A stretch of 64,000 nt of DNA from Paraburkholderia sp. NMBU_R16 (lineage in GTDB: Bacteria; Pseudomonadota; Gammaproteobacteria; Burkholderiales; Burkholderiaceae), in contig NZ_JAAAYE010000009.1 of the NCBI RefSeq assembly GCF_013282575.1, positions 62,001 to 126,000 on the forward strand. Direction: 5' to 3'. The position numbers and the translations under genes were made by a program. A model generated the notes under the pieces. That model searched no databases. It saw only the letters and a list, made by a program, of their open reading frames with translations, and was not told where the DNA came from. Positions within the stretch are counted from its first letter, which is position 1. Each line of letters begins with the position of its first letter. This document shows, piece after piece, positions 25,567 through 34,163 of the stretch.

Positions 25567-26615
25567 CCGCGCTTGCGCACGACGATGCCCACCGAGGTTG
25601 TGACGAACTCGCCGAACTTGATCTTGAGGCTGGGCTCGTCGGCGTAAGGTGGAAGATCGACATAGCCGTCGAGGAAGTGGGAGTCGGGGGCCACGATAAA
25701 CGGACTGACTTCATGGCCCAGCTTCTCCAGCCTGCTCACCAGTTCTTCCATGTCCCGGCGCCGGTACAAGACCGTGTGGCCGGTCGCGATCGTGTCATCG
25801 TTGGACGACAGGTTGAATTCGGTCGTGTGAACGGCAACCCCGCCCGGCTTGAGCGTATTCAGGCTATTGACCACGAACTGCATGCCCGCTTCCAGCGATC
25901 CAAGGTGCTCGAAACAGCAAGCCGACCAGGTGAAGTCAAACCCGGTCAGATCCGCACTGATCGCGTTCATGTCCTCGAAGCGGTGCGAAACCTTCGCGTC
26001 GAACACGTCCTTGTCGACCAGGGTGGGGTAGTAAAGCTCGCCCAGACTATCGCTGTGCTGGCCGGTTTCCGTCCAGCCGCTCGAAACGCCGATCTCGGGT
26101 GGAGCGTCAGTTGCGACAATCGCAGCGCCACAGCTCGCAAACACGGATGGCATTCTTTCTTGGCCGACGCCGAACCCTAGACCTCGACTTTCTTCCTTCA
26201 GCACTCCAGCCTGCTCAAGGTGATGGAAGATGAAAACCCATTCCCACAGCTTGCGATGAAACTGAACGCGGTGGTCAAGAAGCCCGCATATCTCGGCATA
26301 GCGCGGGTGCAGGAAGTCGGAAGCACTGCAAGTCGAGTAGGGCAGAAAGGGGCTGTCGTAGGATCGGGACGGCTGCGGCAGGAACAGGTGATCACGGATT
26401 GACCTGCTGATACGAGCCTCGATATCCCCTTCCAGCATTTCGAGTCTCGCACGGAGTTCGCTGACTTCAGCCGCAAGCCTGGCGTTGGTGGCGGATGATT
26501 CCACTGCCACCGTCTTGGCGGTTCCATGCAGGCCATGTAAGGATTCGTTGATGCCCAGCAGGGCGGAGTAAGCACGCGCCATCTGGCGGAATGGCGTGAT
26601 CTGGGCAATCGACAT
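25563..26615 (-). CDS. SAM-dependent methyltransferase, class I
   Basis: This is a 350-residue protein from ATG 26615, preceded by GAGGAG. The first 75 residues contain a predicted coiled coil (AAEVSELRARLEMLEGDIEARI). The Rossmann fold has motif I in LGFGVGQERMPSVFASCGA, the acidic residue in ATDAPP, an SACCFEHLGSLEAGM post-motif and LKPGGVAVHTTEFN. Such proteins with N-terminal coiled coils are found in polysaccharide and glycan clusters, which suggests a sugar or lipid target, but this is inference. It is the outermost gene of the island and is convergent with the fibre-like gene, so it looks like a cargo (moron) gene. Confidence 0.8.
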   Translation of the reverse strand: MSIAQITPFRQMARAYSALLGINESLHGLHGTAKTVAVESSATNARLAAEVSELRARLEMLEGDIEARISRSIRDHLFLPQPSRSYDSPFLPYSTCSASDFLHPRYAEICGLLDHRVQFHRKLWEWVFIFHHLEQAGVLKEESRGLGFGVGQERMPSVFASCGAAIVATDAPPEIGVSSGWTETGQHSDSLGELYYPTLVDKDVFDAKVSHRFEDMNAISADLTGFDFTWSACCFEHLGSLEAGMQFVVNSLNTLKPGGVAVHTTEFNLSSNDDTIATGHTVLYRRRDMEELVSRLEKLGHEVSPFIVAPDSHFLDGYVDLPPYADEPSLKIKFGEFVTTSVGIVVRKRG

Positions 26616-26819
26616 TGTGGTTTGCTCCTCGGGATCTCAGGTGTGTTTGTTCCGGAATATTACATTAGTCGAAATTCCTGAATATCGGCGCCAGATCATG
26701 GATCTTCCGTTACAGGCTGCATGAGCGCTAGCGCGTCATGGGGCCGGCCCGGGCCAATCTCGCTGCTGCTCTCGCCACCGCGAGGGCCGAACTGGCGTGA
26801 GAATTCCGGCACAATGGAC

Positions 26820-26882
26820 CGGGAACTACGTTAGAAAAATCCTTAAAAATCAACGCGTGCGTTTACGTTTCAGTTCCCAAAA
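26820..26882. repeat. Candidate integrase arm-type sites, right end
   Basis: CGGGAACTA at 26820-26828 and TTCCCAAAA at 26874-26882 are exact copies of the two 9-mers at the left inner end, in mirrored order, within 100 bases of attR. This arrangement is expected of arm-type sites but is unproven. Confidence 0.4.
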
Positions 26883-26920
26883 GCATGCCTTAGCACAGCA
26901 GAATGGCGGCATGGATGGCT

Positions 26921-26969
26921 AGGATTGTGATTCCTGTCGTCGTGGGTTCGAGTCCCATCAGCCACCCCA
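26921..26969 (+). repeat. attR: displaced 3' half of tRNA-His
   Basis: This is the 3' half of a tRNA-His gene from the anticodon arm to CCA, without any 5' half, so it is not a working tRNA gene. Its T-stem GTGGG/CCCAT is internally paired, and it differs from the active gene by two covarying pairs and one variable-loop base. It most likely represents the original host 3' end, pushed aside by integration. Confidence 0.9.
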
Positions 26970-27062
26970 CCTAGATTGTCGAATCTCCCCTTTTTGTCGT
27001 CGATGAACCGCAGCGCTCGGCTGACGCTGGAACCGGCCCATCGAGTCGTGGGGCGCTTTCCT

Positions 27063-27773
27063 CTATGTCGATGCGGTGCCTTCGAGTGAATTGAGCGGCA
27101 CCGGCATATTCCCGATCTCCTCATGCAGCGACGGCGCCTCTTCGGGCATCGGCACCCGTTCGTTCATCGCCGGATGCAACCCCCAGCGCCGCCAGTCGAG
27201 TTCGTCGGAGCGCTGAGCCGCATCCTGCTGTCGCTCGATCGCGGACGCCTCCTTGCGCATCTGGCTGTCCGATTCATTCCATGTCCGCACGAAGAACGGC
27301 AGGGCAGGCGACTTGGCGTGGCCATGATCGGCTGCGACGTGGTCCGCTGGGACGAGCGATCTGCTCGCCCGGTCGGCAATCGCCGCTCTTGCGGTGCCGA
27401 GCGCAACGAGCCGCCCCTTGCTGTTTTCGAAGCGATGCTCGATATAGAAAAAGCGCCGGTCCCATCCGAGGATGCGGGTGCGCAACGCATAGCGCTCGAA
27501 TGGACGAAGCTCGTGAACATACCGAATCATGACGCCGCTCAGCAACATTCGCCAACCTTTCGACATGGCGTTCTGCAGTACGCCATTGCGAAGCAGCAGA
27601 TCGATTCGTCCGAGGTCCATGATCTGCAGGAAACGGCCGTTGTTCATATGCAGTTGCACGTCCAGGTCGGTCGGCAGCACGCGGAAATGACATTCCGAGG
27701 CATCGAGCGCCGCAAGGTTGGGACGTAGCATTGCGCGAATCGAAACGAATGCAAGGCGGGCGAGCAGTTTCAA
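27063..27773 (-). CDS. Acyl-CoA thioesterase-like protein, THEM6 type (hot-dog fold)
   Basis: This 236-residue protein belongs to the 4HBT-like group related to THEM6. The hot-dog core is visible in FRVLPTDLDVQLHMNNGRFLQIMDLGRIDLL, which includes the catalytic-type Asp, followed by the YVHELRPFERYALRTRILGWD and FYIEHRF strands. The start is TTG at 27773, supported by a GAGGGA site five bases upstream; ATG 14 codons later is an alternative. The C-terminal 50 residues are polar and not part of the fold. The substrate is unknown. Confidence 0.8.
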   Translation of the reverse strand: MKLLARLAFVSIRAMLRPNLAALDASECHFRVLPTDLDVQLHMNNGRFLQIMDLGRIDLLLRNGVLQNAMSKGWRMLLSGVMIRYVHELRPFERYALRTRILGWDRRFFYIEHRFENSKGRLVALGTARAAIADRASRSLVPADHVAADHGHAKSPALPFFVRTWNESDSQMRKEASAIERQQDAAQRSDELDWRRWGLHPAMNERVPMPEEAPSLHEEIGNMPVPLNSLEGTAST

Positions 27774-28150
27774 TTTATCCCTCGATGAAAGCGTCCCGTT
27801 TATTGGCCAATATATTGAGTCGTTTTTTTACAGGGAGCACGCGAGCCGCTTTCCGTTTTTCGGTTACGTCTCGTTACGCGGCCACAAGGCCAGTATAGAA
27901 GCGCCGCTTTATCGGCCATCATCCGAAACCTGTAGGTACCGTATTGCAGACGAATCGGAATTTACGGGATCGTCGAGCGGCCTCGATGAGCGCGTTTCAA
28001 ACGGGAATGCGGCTTGCGTCGCACCGAAGCGCATGGCGAATATGCGTTGGGGCCGGATGTATGCCCACCGGTGGTACGATGCGTTCGACGGCCACGCATG
28101 CCCCGCGCGGCGGTGGCGGTCGTCCTGTATCGAATTCATTGGAAGACGAA
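27774..28150. other. Divergent spacer, no gene
   Basis: This 377-base region separates the minus-strand thioesterase from the plus-strand unknown gene and should hold both promoters. Open frames that enter it from the right lack ribosome-binding sites and family features. No convincing palindrome or promoter pair was found. Confidence 0.45.
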
Positions 28151-28576
28151 ATGAGCAAGCAAAAGAAGACCGATCCGAAACTCGAACAAGCATTGACTCG
28201 CGGCGACCTCGCTATTCGTCAAGCGAACTCGGCGCGCGCAACTGCTGTACTTCGAGCCCTGGCGAAGATGGTGGTGGATGCCTGCGCCACGATCGGCGTC
28301 GAGGCGCATACCTCGATTCCCGACGGCGACCGAGTCTACGATCCCGTCAACGGCGTGTGGCCTCAAAAGCTGCTCGTTTCGCTCGACGGCCCCGTCGAGA
28401 CGTCGGATCCCGAAGAACTGCGCACGGTACGGCTGCTCGCCGACACGCCCGAGGTCAGATTCCGCGTCGAATGGCATCGCGCCGATGGCAAGATGGGGCG
28501 TCACGAGGCGCAACCGTTTTCGATGGTCGCGTTCATCACCGATGTGGAAATTCCCTGGGACGACGATGAACAGTGA
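28151..28576 (+). CDS. Hypothetical protein
   Basis: This is a 141-residue protein from ATG 28151, with a GAAGACGAA stretch upstream. It has a basic N-terminus, a helical segment (ATAVLRALAKMVVDACATIG) and then alternating strands such as VWPQKLLVSLDG and VRFRVEWHRADG, ending in an acidic tail. No signal peptide or membrane helix is present. The family is not recognised. It is convergent with the ABC-2 permease gene. Confidence 0.65.
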   Translation: MSKQKKTDPKLEQALTRGDLAIRQANSARATAVLRALAKMVVDACATIGVEAHTSIPDGDRVYDPVNGVWPQKLLVSLDGPVETSDPEELRTVRLLADTPEVRFRVEWHRADGKMGRHEAQPFSMVAFITDVEIPWDDDEQ

Positions 28577-28593
28577 CGGCTGTTTGGCTCGCC

Positions 28594-29439
28594 CTAACGC
28601 ATCATGCGGCGGGAAAACAGCGCCGAACAGACCAGAAACGATGTAACGGCATACGCCGCGAGCACGGCCACGTGCAGCGGCGCATCGGCCATCGGGCGCC
28701 CGAGCATGGCGGGCCGGATCAGCTCCACCGCATGCGCAAGCGGCAGCGCGAGCGCGGCGTGCTGCACGGCAGCCGGGAGCTGACCGAGCGGAAAGAACAC
28801 ACCGGAAAGCAGCAGCATCGGTGTGATCACGAGCGTCTGGTAGAACATGAAGAAGTCGTATGACGGTGCCATCGCCGTCACGATCATCGCGAGGCTCGCG
28901 AAAGCGAGCCCGGCCAGCGCAACGACGGGCAGCGCGAGCAGCATCGATGGGAAGTGCGCATAGCCCAGCGCGCCCGCCACGAGCATGATCGCAGCGCCCG
29001 ACAGTACTGCCTTGCTGGCCGCCCACGCGATTTCGCCTACGACAATGTCGCCGAGCGTGAGCGGCGTGTGCATGATCGCCTCCCACGTACGCTGCACGTG
29101 CATCCGGGAAAATCCAGAGTACATCGCTTCGAACGTGGCGGACATCATGACGCTCGACGCAACCGTGCCCGCCGCCAGAAAGTCGATATACGGGACACCG
29201 GCGACGTGTCCCACCATCAAGCCAAGTCCAAAGCCTAGTCCGAAGAGATAGATCATCGGGTCGGCCAGATTGCCGAACATCGACGCCAACGCCAGCTTGC
29301 GCCAGACCAGGTAATTGCGCCGCCATACGGCAATCCAATGCGTTCCGTTGGACGGCCACGCGAACCGCACCCGCACGGTGTGCCGCTCGTGCGTGCGGCG
29401 CTGCCCAGTTTCGGTGCGATGGGAAGAAGACGTATCCAT
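28594..29439 (-). CDS. ABC-2 type transporter permease, NodJ family
   Basis: This 281-residue membrane protein has six predicted helices. The block from [14 protein letters not shown] to [21 protein letters not shown] is the ABC-2 signature region of the NodJ group. ATG at 29439 is used rather than a TTG one codon earlier. It lies 31 bases after the matching ATPase gene. In betaproteobacteria these NodIJ relatives belong to the drug-resistance-type ABC exporters from which the rhizobial nodulation exporters arose. There are no other nod genes here, so a lipochitooligosaccharide role is unlikely. Confidence 0.9.
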   Translation of the reverse strand: MDTSSSHRTETGQRRTHERHTVRVRFAWPSNGTHWIAVWRRNYLVWRKLALASMFGNLADPMIYLFGLGFGLGLMVGHVAGVPYIDFLAAGTVASSVMMSATFEAMYSGFSRMHVQRTWEAIMHTPLTLGDIVVGEIAWAASKAVLSGAAIMLVAGALGYAHFPSMLLALPVVALAGLAFASLAMIVTAMAPSYDFFMFYQTLVITPMLLLSGVFFPLGQLPAAVQHAALALPLAHAVELIRPAMLGRPMADAPLHVAVLAAYAVTSFLVCSALFSRRMMR

Positions 29440-29470
29440 CAAAGCTTGTCCGGTTGACGTTGCCCGTGGC

Positions 29471-30385
29471 TCATTCCTGCATTTCTCGCCCGGTCAGGCG
29501 CAAGAAGACGTCCTCGAGGTTCGCCGGCCGGTGAAGGTAGCGCAGTCCCTGGCGGCCTGCGAGACGAGCATTGACGGGCCCCGGATCGTCGACATAGCAA
29601 AAAAGCGTTTCGCCGCTGATTTCGGTGCGCACCGCAAAAGGCGACAACTCCTCGCGCAGGGCTTCCGGTGCCGCGCCATAAACTTCAATGACATCGCAGC
29701 CGATCTCCTTGGCGATCAATGCGTGCGGTGCGCCTTCCGCGATCTTTCTGCCTTCCTCGATGATGCAGAGCCTGTCGCAGAGCCGCTCCGCTTCCTCCAT
29801 GAAGTGTGTCGTGAGCATGATGGTCTTGCCGCGAGACAACAACGAGCGCAACCGTTCCCAAATCAGGTGCCTCGCTTGCGGATCGAGCCCGGTTGTGGGC
29901 TCGTCCATGACGAGCACGTCCGGGTCGTTGATCAGTGCCCGTGCAAGCGTCAAACGTCGCTTCATGCCGCCCGAGAGCTCGGCCACGCGTGCATCGGCCT
30001 TGTTTTGGAGGCGCGCGAATTCCAGCAGCGGATCCACTTTGGCCCGGGTCTTGCTCGCAGACAGCCCGAAGTAACGGCCGAACACGAGCAGGTTTTCGCG
30101 CACGGTGAAATCCGGATCGAGATTGTCGAATTGGGGAACTACGCCGACGCGCTGCCTGGCGATGCGCGACCGCGCGGGGATCGATTCGCCGGCAAGCATG
30201 ATCGTCCCCGCATCGGGGTTCGCGATGCCCAGCAGCATCTTCAGTGTCGTGGTCTTGCCGGCCCCGTTCGGCCCTAGCAGTCCAAAGCATTCGCCGGTGC
30301 GGACATGAAAACTCAGTCCATCGACGACCGTCTTATCGCCGTAGCGTTTTTGGACGTCAGAAAATTCGATCGCGTTTTGCGGCAT
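29471..30385 (-). CDS. ABC exporter ATP-binding protein, NodI/DRA family
   Basis: This 304-residue ATPase has Walker A GPNGAGKT at residues 38-45, the signature LSGGMKRR near 138 and Walker B VLVMDEP near 160, with the daunorubicin-resistance-type C-terminal extension. ATG at 30385 fits the family start ([11 protein letters not shown]); a longer frame to 30463 is not supported. It forms an exporter with the NodJ-like permease downstream. Substrate unknown; the gene name nodI is avoided because there is no symbiotic context. Confidence 0.9.
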   Translation of the reverse strand: MPQNAIEFSDVQKRYGDKTVVDGLSFHVRTGECFGLLGPNGAGKTTTLKMLLGIANPDAGTIMLAGESIPARSRIARQRVGVVPQFDNLDPDFTVRENLLVFGRYFGLSASKTRAKVDPLLEFARLQNKADARVAELSGGMKRRLTLARALINDPDVLVMDEPTTGLDPQARHLIWERLRSLLSRGKTIMLTTHFMEEAERLCDRLCIIEEGRKIAEGAPHALIAKEIGCDVIEVYGAAPEALREELSPFAVRTEISGETLFCYVDDPGPVNARLAGRQGLRYLHRPANLEDVFLRLTGREMQE

Positions 30386-30584
30386 CGGGAGTCGAATGTG
30401 GCAGGTACGAGAATAGGTCCGTTGGCGCTCCATTCTATTGCATCGTCTGAAAGCGTCGCGCAAGGAAGCACAAAAGGACGCGTGGGCGGCGGCGCACTAG
30501 GCGTTTTCCATCTCTTGCAACCGCGAGTGCGCCGCACCATGATTCAAACAAACGTCTGCGGTTAACGCAGGAAGGGAGGCCATC

Positions 30585-31082
30585 ATGGCAAGCTACAACA
30601 AAATTCTGCTCTGTTACGACGGGACGCGCGAAGGCCGTAAAGCACTGCGCTGCGGCGCCGATCTCGCGCTCGACCTGAAGGCCGAAACGCACCTCTTGTC
30701 GGTTGTCGACATGCGCACGAGCATCGCCCAAAGCGCTGGGCTATTGACCGACGTGGCGTGCGGCCGCTTCGAGGACGCAGCCCGCGAAATCCTGCAGGAA
30801 GGCGTCGATTGGCTCACGGAGCGGGGTGTCAAAGCACAGGGGCATTTCGCGTTCGGTCATCCAATCGATGAAATCGCCCGGCTCGCCGCCGATCTGAAGG
30901 TAGACCTCGTCGTGGTCGGGCATCGCGCACGGAGCGGTCTGTCCCGCTGGTGGATGGGGGCAGGTAACACGCTGTTGCTCGATCGCGTGTCGTGCAGCAT
31001 TCTCGTGGCCGTGTCGACCGCGCATGAACAAGAGCCCGTGACTGCAGCGCCCGCCAAGGCCGGTGCCGGAACGGAAAGCTGA
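30585..31082 (+). CDS. Universal stress protein, UspA family
   Basis: This is a 165-residue protein whose ATG at 30585 follows a GGAGG site. The Usp alpha/beta fold begins with YNKILLCYDGTREGRKALR and has the nucleotide-binding region VVVGHRARSGLSRWWMGAGN near residue 110. The glycine pattern of the ATP-binding subgroup is only partly kept, so nucleotide binding is uncertain. It stands alone, divergent from the NodI-like operon. Confidence 0.88.
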   Translation: MASYNKILLCYDGTREGRKALRCGADLALDLKAETHLLSVVDMRTSIAQSAGLLTDVACGRFEDAAREILQEGVDWLTERGVKAQGHFAFGHPIDEIARLAADLKVDLVVVGHRARSGLSRWWMGAGNTLLLDRVSCSILVAVSTAHEQEPVTAAPAKAGAGTES

Positions 31083-31140
31083 GCGCCGGCAGTCAGCGCC
31101 TCGCACTGCGCCTCGGCCGGTACGGCGTCTGGCACGCACG

Positions 31141-31767
31141 CTACTGATTCAGGTTGACCGCGAAGAGCTTCCACGAGAACCAGCCGTCGCGCCGCAGCAG
31201 CACGCTATAGGGCCGGCTCTGCTCATCGCGCCGATAGGTGACGACGAATTGATCGATGCCGTCATATCCCGCGCTCGCGCGCGGCGGTTGAGTAGGGGCG
31301 GGCGCGGGCGCGTTTGATTGCCCTTGGCCCGACGCGGCAGCGTCCTCGTCCCGTTGTGCGCCCGGCTGCGGCGGCGTTTCGCCCGGTTCGCCGCGGGGCG
31401 GCAACCCATTCAAGAGTGCCGCGACGCCGTCGGGCGTGGCATAAGCGTCAACGAGCGGACCAATCAGCGCCATACCGACCAGCGCACCGAGCGCCGCGAA
31501 CGGATGCTCCCGTTTTTGTGCATCGATGCGCCGAGCCAGCATCTCCGTCACCTGCTGCTTCAGGCTCGTGCGCAGCGCCGGATAGTCGACGTAGCGATTG
31601 ACGATTTCGGCATTCCGAGCGTCCGCCGCGCGCTTGAGTCGATCCAGCACAAGATACGGCGAGGCGTACGACAAGGCGGCCGCCGCGAGGACGATAACGG
31701 GAATGAGGACGGCGACAGCGGTTGCGAGCCGATGCGGGCGGCCGGGACTCCTTTGATCGTTCATCAT
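31141..31767 (-). CDS. DUF2939 family membrane-anchored protein
   Basis: This 208-residue protein has one N-terminal membrane helix (ATAVAVLIPVIVLAAAALSYA) followed by the DUF2939 pattern SPYLVLDRLKRAADARNAEIVNRYVDYPALRTSLK. A Gly/Pro/Gln-rich linker at about 120-165 separates it from a C-terminal strand-rich part ending in WFSWKLFAVNL. By topology most of the protein is periplasmic. Function is unknown. ATG at 31767 is followed by another ATG, so the start is uncertain by one codon. Confidence 0.78.
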   Translation of the reverse strand: MMNDQRSPGRPHRLATAVAVLIPVIVLAAAALSYASPYLVLDRLKRAADARNAEIVNRYVDYPALRTSLKQQVTEMLARRIDAQKREHPFAALGALVGMALIGPLVDAYATPDGVAALLNGLPPRGEPGETPPQPGAQRDEDAAASGQGQSNAPAPAPTQPPRASAGYDGIDQFVVTYRRDEQSRPYSVLLRRDGWFSWKLFAVNLNQ

Positions 31768-31875
31768 TCGATAGGTCAGCTCATTCGGATGGAATTCAGA
31801 TTGACTGCTTCCGACGCGAAACGATCCCGGCCGTTATCGCCAGCGGTAACAACCCGTTTCAGCGGGCTGCGGGAT

Positions 31876-32220
31876 TCAACCCAAACTGGCTGAGCGCAGC
31901 CCGGCGCGCTCCTCGTCGATGCATCGATCGATCATGCGGCACACGGCGTCGATCGTGCCGACAAGGATTACGCGCGAAGCGCCGTGATAAACCCGGACAG
32001 GAGCCCGGCGCGCCGGCTCCGCGTGCAGGCCGCTGTTGAGCGAGACCCGGGCGAACGCGGGCTGTGTCGACGGCTGGAGGCCCGAAGAGGACGCAAACGT
32101 CGATTCACGCCCGACGGTGCGCAACGGAGCCGCCTCGAGCGGCGGGCAGGGAATGAGGCCGCGCAAACGGCGCAGGCGGCCGAAGGCGCGAAACGGAATG
32201 AGGCGGGCAAGGCGGTCCAT
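31876..32220 (-). CDS. Conserved hypothetical protein downstream of lexA
   Basis: This is a 114-residue protein from ATG 32220, which follows GGAGACGCC. The first 25 residues are strongly basic (MDRLARLIPFRAFGRLRRLRG), the middle is low-complexity, and the C-terminus has the compact block SRVILVGTIDAVCRMIDRCID, a likely strand-helix unit. The gene starts 23 bases after the lexA stop on the same strand and would be transcribed from the SOS-controlled lexA promoter. No family is recognised; an SOS role is inferred only from position. Confidence 0.6.
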   Translation of the reverse strand: MDRLARLIPFRAFGRLRRLRGLIPCPPLEAAPLRTVGRESTFASSSGLQPSTQPAFARVSLNSGLHAEPARRAPVRVYHGASRVILVGTIDAVCRMIDRCIDEERAGLRSASLG

Positions 32221-32243
32221 GGCGTCTCCGTAATGTTCGTAAT

Positions 32244-32891
32244 TCAAAATTCGGTGGGACGAATCAAGCCGACGGCAATCCCCTCGAGCGCGAACTCCGC
32301 GCTGCCTGCATGCACGAAGATGTTCTCGTAATCGGGGTTTTCGGCGATCAGTTCGAGACCGTCGGGGCGGCGCTTCAAGCGCTTGACCGTAACGTCGTCC
32401 CCAAGACGCGCGACGATGATTTGACCGTCATTCGCTTCCGTGCGCTTTTGCACCGCCAGCAGGTCGCCATCGAGAATACCGGCGTCGCGCATCGACAGGC
32501 CTCGCACCTTGAGCAGGTAATCCGGTTTGCTCGAAAAGAGCGCCGGGTCGCAGGCGTAATGCTGCGAGATATGCTCCTGCGCCAGGATGGGGCTGCCCGC
32601 TGCGACGCGCCCGACGAGCGGCAGCGACAACTGCATGAGCGCCGCATGCGGCAGCGAAAGCTGGCGCGGTGCATCGTCCAGGCCCAGCAGCCGGATTCCG
32701 CGCGACGCCCCCGCGGCCAATTCGATGACACCCTTTCGCGCCAGCGCGCGCAAGTGTTCTTCCGCTGAGTTTGCCGAGCTGAAACCCAGCGCCGCGGCAA
32801 TTTCGGCGCGGGTGGGCGGAAAACCACTGTGCTCGATCGATTGCCGGATCAGATCGAATACCTGCTGCTGCCGTGCGGTGAGTTTGGTCAT
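32244..32891 (-). CDS. lexA: LexA repressor
   Basis: LexA represses SOS genes and is inactivated by RecA-stimulated self-cleavage. The 215-residue protein has the winged-helix domain with [26 protein letters not shown] at about 25-50, the scissile Ala98-Gly99 bond in RVAAGSP, catalytic Ser133 in GLSMRD and Lys170 in VTVKRLK. ATG at 32891 is downstream of two SOS boxes, which shows autoregulation. The slightly longer linker compared with E. coli is normal in Burkholderia. Confidence 0.98.
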   Translation of the reverse strand: MTKLTARQQQVFDLIRQSIEHSGFPPTRAEIAAALGFSSANSAEEHLRALARKGVIELAAGASRGIRLLGLDDAPRQLSLPHAALMQLSLPLVGRVAAGSPILAQEHISQHYACDPALFSSKPDYLLKVRGLSMRDAGILDGDLLAVQKRTEANDGQIIVARLGDDVTVKRLKRRPDGLELIAENPDYENIFVHAGSAEFALEGIAVGLIRPTEF

Positions 32892-32898
32892 AGGGCCA

Positions 32899-32914
32899 CT
32901 GTATGTATGAACAG
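32899..32914. promoter_or_regulatory. SOS box 1 (LexA operator)
   Basis: CTGTATGTATGAACAG matches CTGT-N8-ACAG. It lies 8 bases upstream of the lexA start codon, in the transcribed leader. Confidence 0.85.
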
Positions 32915-32918
32915 GTTG

Positions 32919-32934
32919 CTGTATTTTTATACAG
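32919..32934. promoter_or_regulatory. SOS box 2 (LexA operator)
   Basis: CTGTATTTTTATACAG matches CTGT-N8-ACAG with AT-rich centre, close to the consensus. Its centre is 20 bases from that of box 1, and it overlaps the probable -10 element. Confidence 0.9.
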
Positions 32935-32955
32935 TATCGCGCGGATTTCAAGCAA
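32926..32955 (-). promoter_or_regulatory. Probable lexA promoter
   Basis: On the minus strand TTGCTT (32950-32955) and TATAAA (32926-32931) are separated by 18 bases, a sigma-70-like pair. The -10 is inside SOS box 2, which explains repression by LexA. Confidence 0.6.
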
Positions 32956-33099
32956 AACGTTGCGACCCCGCTCAGAAAGCGCGCGCCGCCTTTAGCATCT
33001 TTTCGTATAAAAAAATGAAAATCCATTCGTTCCGCTCATAAGGGCGACCGTCTAGACTGGCCCGACTTCATAGAAACGCCAGTAGGCAAAGGGGAACGC

Positions 33100-34137
33100 A
33101 TGAGCACACGGGGAACGGCGCGCTCGGGCACGCGCAGACGCTGGTTGGCGGGGATGGCCGTCGGCACGGCGGCGCTGATCCTGGGGGCGCCGAGCGCATT
33201 TGCGCAAACGACGCTGCTCAATGTGTCCTACGACCCGACGCGCGAGCTCTATCAAGACGTCGACAAGGCTTTCGCCGCCCAATGGAAAACCCAGACGGGC
33301 GAAACGCTTTCGATCCGTCAGTCGCACGGCGGCTCCGGAGCGCAGGCGCGCTCGGTGCTCGACGGCCTGCAGGCCGACGTCGTGACGCTCGCGCTGGCCT
33401 ATGACATCCAGGCGCTGGCCGACCGCGGCCTCGTGGCACAGGACTGGCAAAAGCGGTTGCCGGACAACGCCTCGCCCTATACGTCGACGATCGTCTTCCT
33501 CGTGCGCAGCGGCAACCCCAAGCACATCAAGGATTGGGACGATCTGGTGAAACCCGGTGTTTCGATCGTGACGCCGAACCCCAAGACTTCGGGCGGGGCG
33601 CGCTGGAATTATCTGGCCGCCTGGGCCTATGCGCTCAACCGGCCGGGCGGCGACGCCGCCAAGGCCCGTGCGTTCGTCACGGCGCTCTATCGCAATGCGG
33701 GCGTGCTCGATTCCGGAGCGCGCGGCGCGACGACGAGCTTCGTGCAACGCGGTCTCGGCGATGTGCTGATCGCGTGGGAGAACGAAGCGTTTCTCGCACG
33801 CAAGGAATTCGGCGCGGACAAGTTCGAGATCGTGGTGCCGTCGGCCAGCATCCTGGCGGAGCCCCCGGTGGCGGTCGTGGACCGCGTCGTCGAGCGGCGC
33901 GGGACGCGCAAGCTCGCCGAAGCGTATCTGCGCTTTCTCTATACCGACGAAGGACAGCGGATCGCGGCGCGCAACTACTATCGGCCGCGCGCCACCAATT
34001 TGCCCGCCGATCTGACCGCGCAGTTCCCGAAGCTCAAGCTCTACACGGTCGATGCCACATTCGGCGGCTGGACCAACGCGCAAAAGACGCACTTTGCCGA
34101 CGGTGGAGTGTTCGATTCGATTTATCAGCCGCATTGA
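33100..34137 (+). CDS. sbp: Sulfate ABC transporter substrate-binding protein
   Basis: Sbp binds sulfate in the periplasm and delivers it to CysTWA. The 345-residue precursor has a long signal peptide with twin basic residues (about 1-35, ending SAFA). The mature protein shows the family blocks [47 protein letters not shown] and LLYxxx-like [11 protein letters not shown] at 33100 follows AAAGGGGA. It is the first gene of the sulfate operon, 26 bases before cysT, and is probably activated by CysB. Confidence 0.96.
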   Translation: MSTRGTARSGTRRRWLAGMAVGTAALILGAPSAFAQTTLLNVSYDPTRELYQDVDKAFAAQWKTQTGETLSIRQSHGGSGAQARSVLDGLQADVVTLALAYDIQALADRGLVAQDWQKRLPDNASPYTSTIVFLVRSGNPKHIKDWDDLVKPGVSIVTPNPKTSGGARWNYLAAWAYALNRPGGDAAKARAFVTALYRNAGVLDSGARGATTSFVQRGLGDVLIAWENEAFLARKEFGADKFEIVVPSASILAEPPVAVVDRVVERRGTRKLAEAYLRFLYTDEGQRIAARNYYRPRATNLPADLTAQFPKLKLYTVDATFGGWTNAQKTHFADGGVFDSIYQPH

Positions 34138-34163
34138 GCGGTGCCCGCCTATCGGTCGACAGC

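Larger units (their letters stand above)
23176..26969. mobile_element. Integrated element at tRNA-His, 3.7 kb, phage-derived
   Basis: The element lies between a functional tRNA-His gene and a partial second copy of its 3' half, with an offset of 3745 bases between the repeats. The integrase gene is at the tRNA-proximal end, pointing towards the tRNA. Cargo is a holin-like gene, a small phage lysis-module protein, a secreted fibre/C1q-like protein and a methyltransferase. Head, tail, packaging and replication genes are absent. It is either the remnant of a larger prophage after internal deletion or a very small satellite. Short repeats near both inner ends may be integrase arm sites. Confidence 0.85.
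26616..27062. other. Right end of the island and its flank, no gene
   Basis: These 447 bases hold the promoter side of the methyltransferase gene, AT-rich sequence up to about 26900, the attR repeat at 26921-26969 and a short flank to the next gene. Candidate integrase arm repeats lie at 26820-26828 and 26874-26882. No coding frame is supported. Confidence 0.6.

Noticed and set aside
26921-26969. Second tRNA-His gene
   Set aside because: Only the 3' half is present, with no acceptor 5' strand, D-arm or 5' anticodon strand upstream, so it is an attachment-site remnant.
28594-30385. Symbiotic nodulation genes nodI/nodJ
   Set aside because: The family match is real, but no nodABC or other nod genes are near. 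Betaproteobacterial homologues are generally drug-type exporters, so the names were not used.
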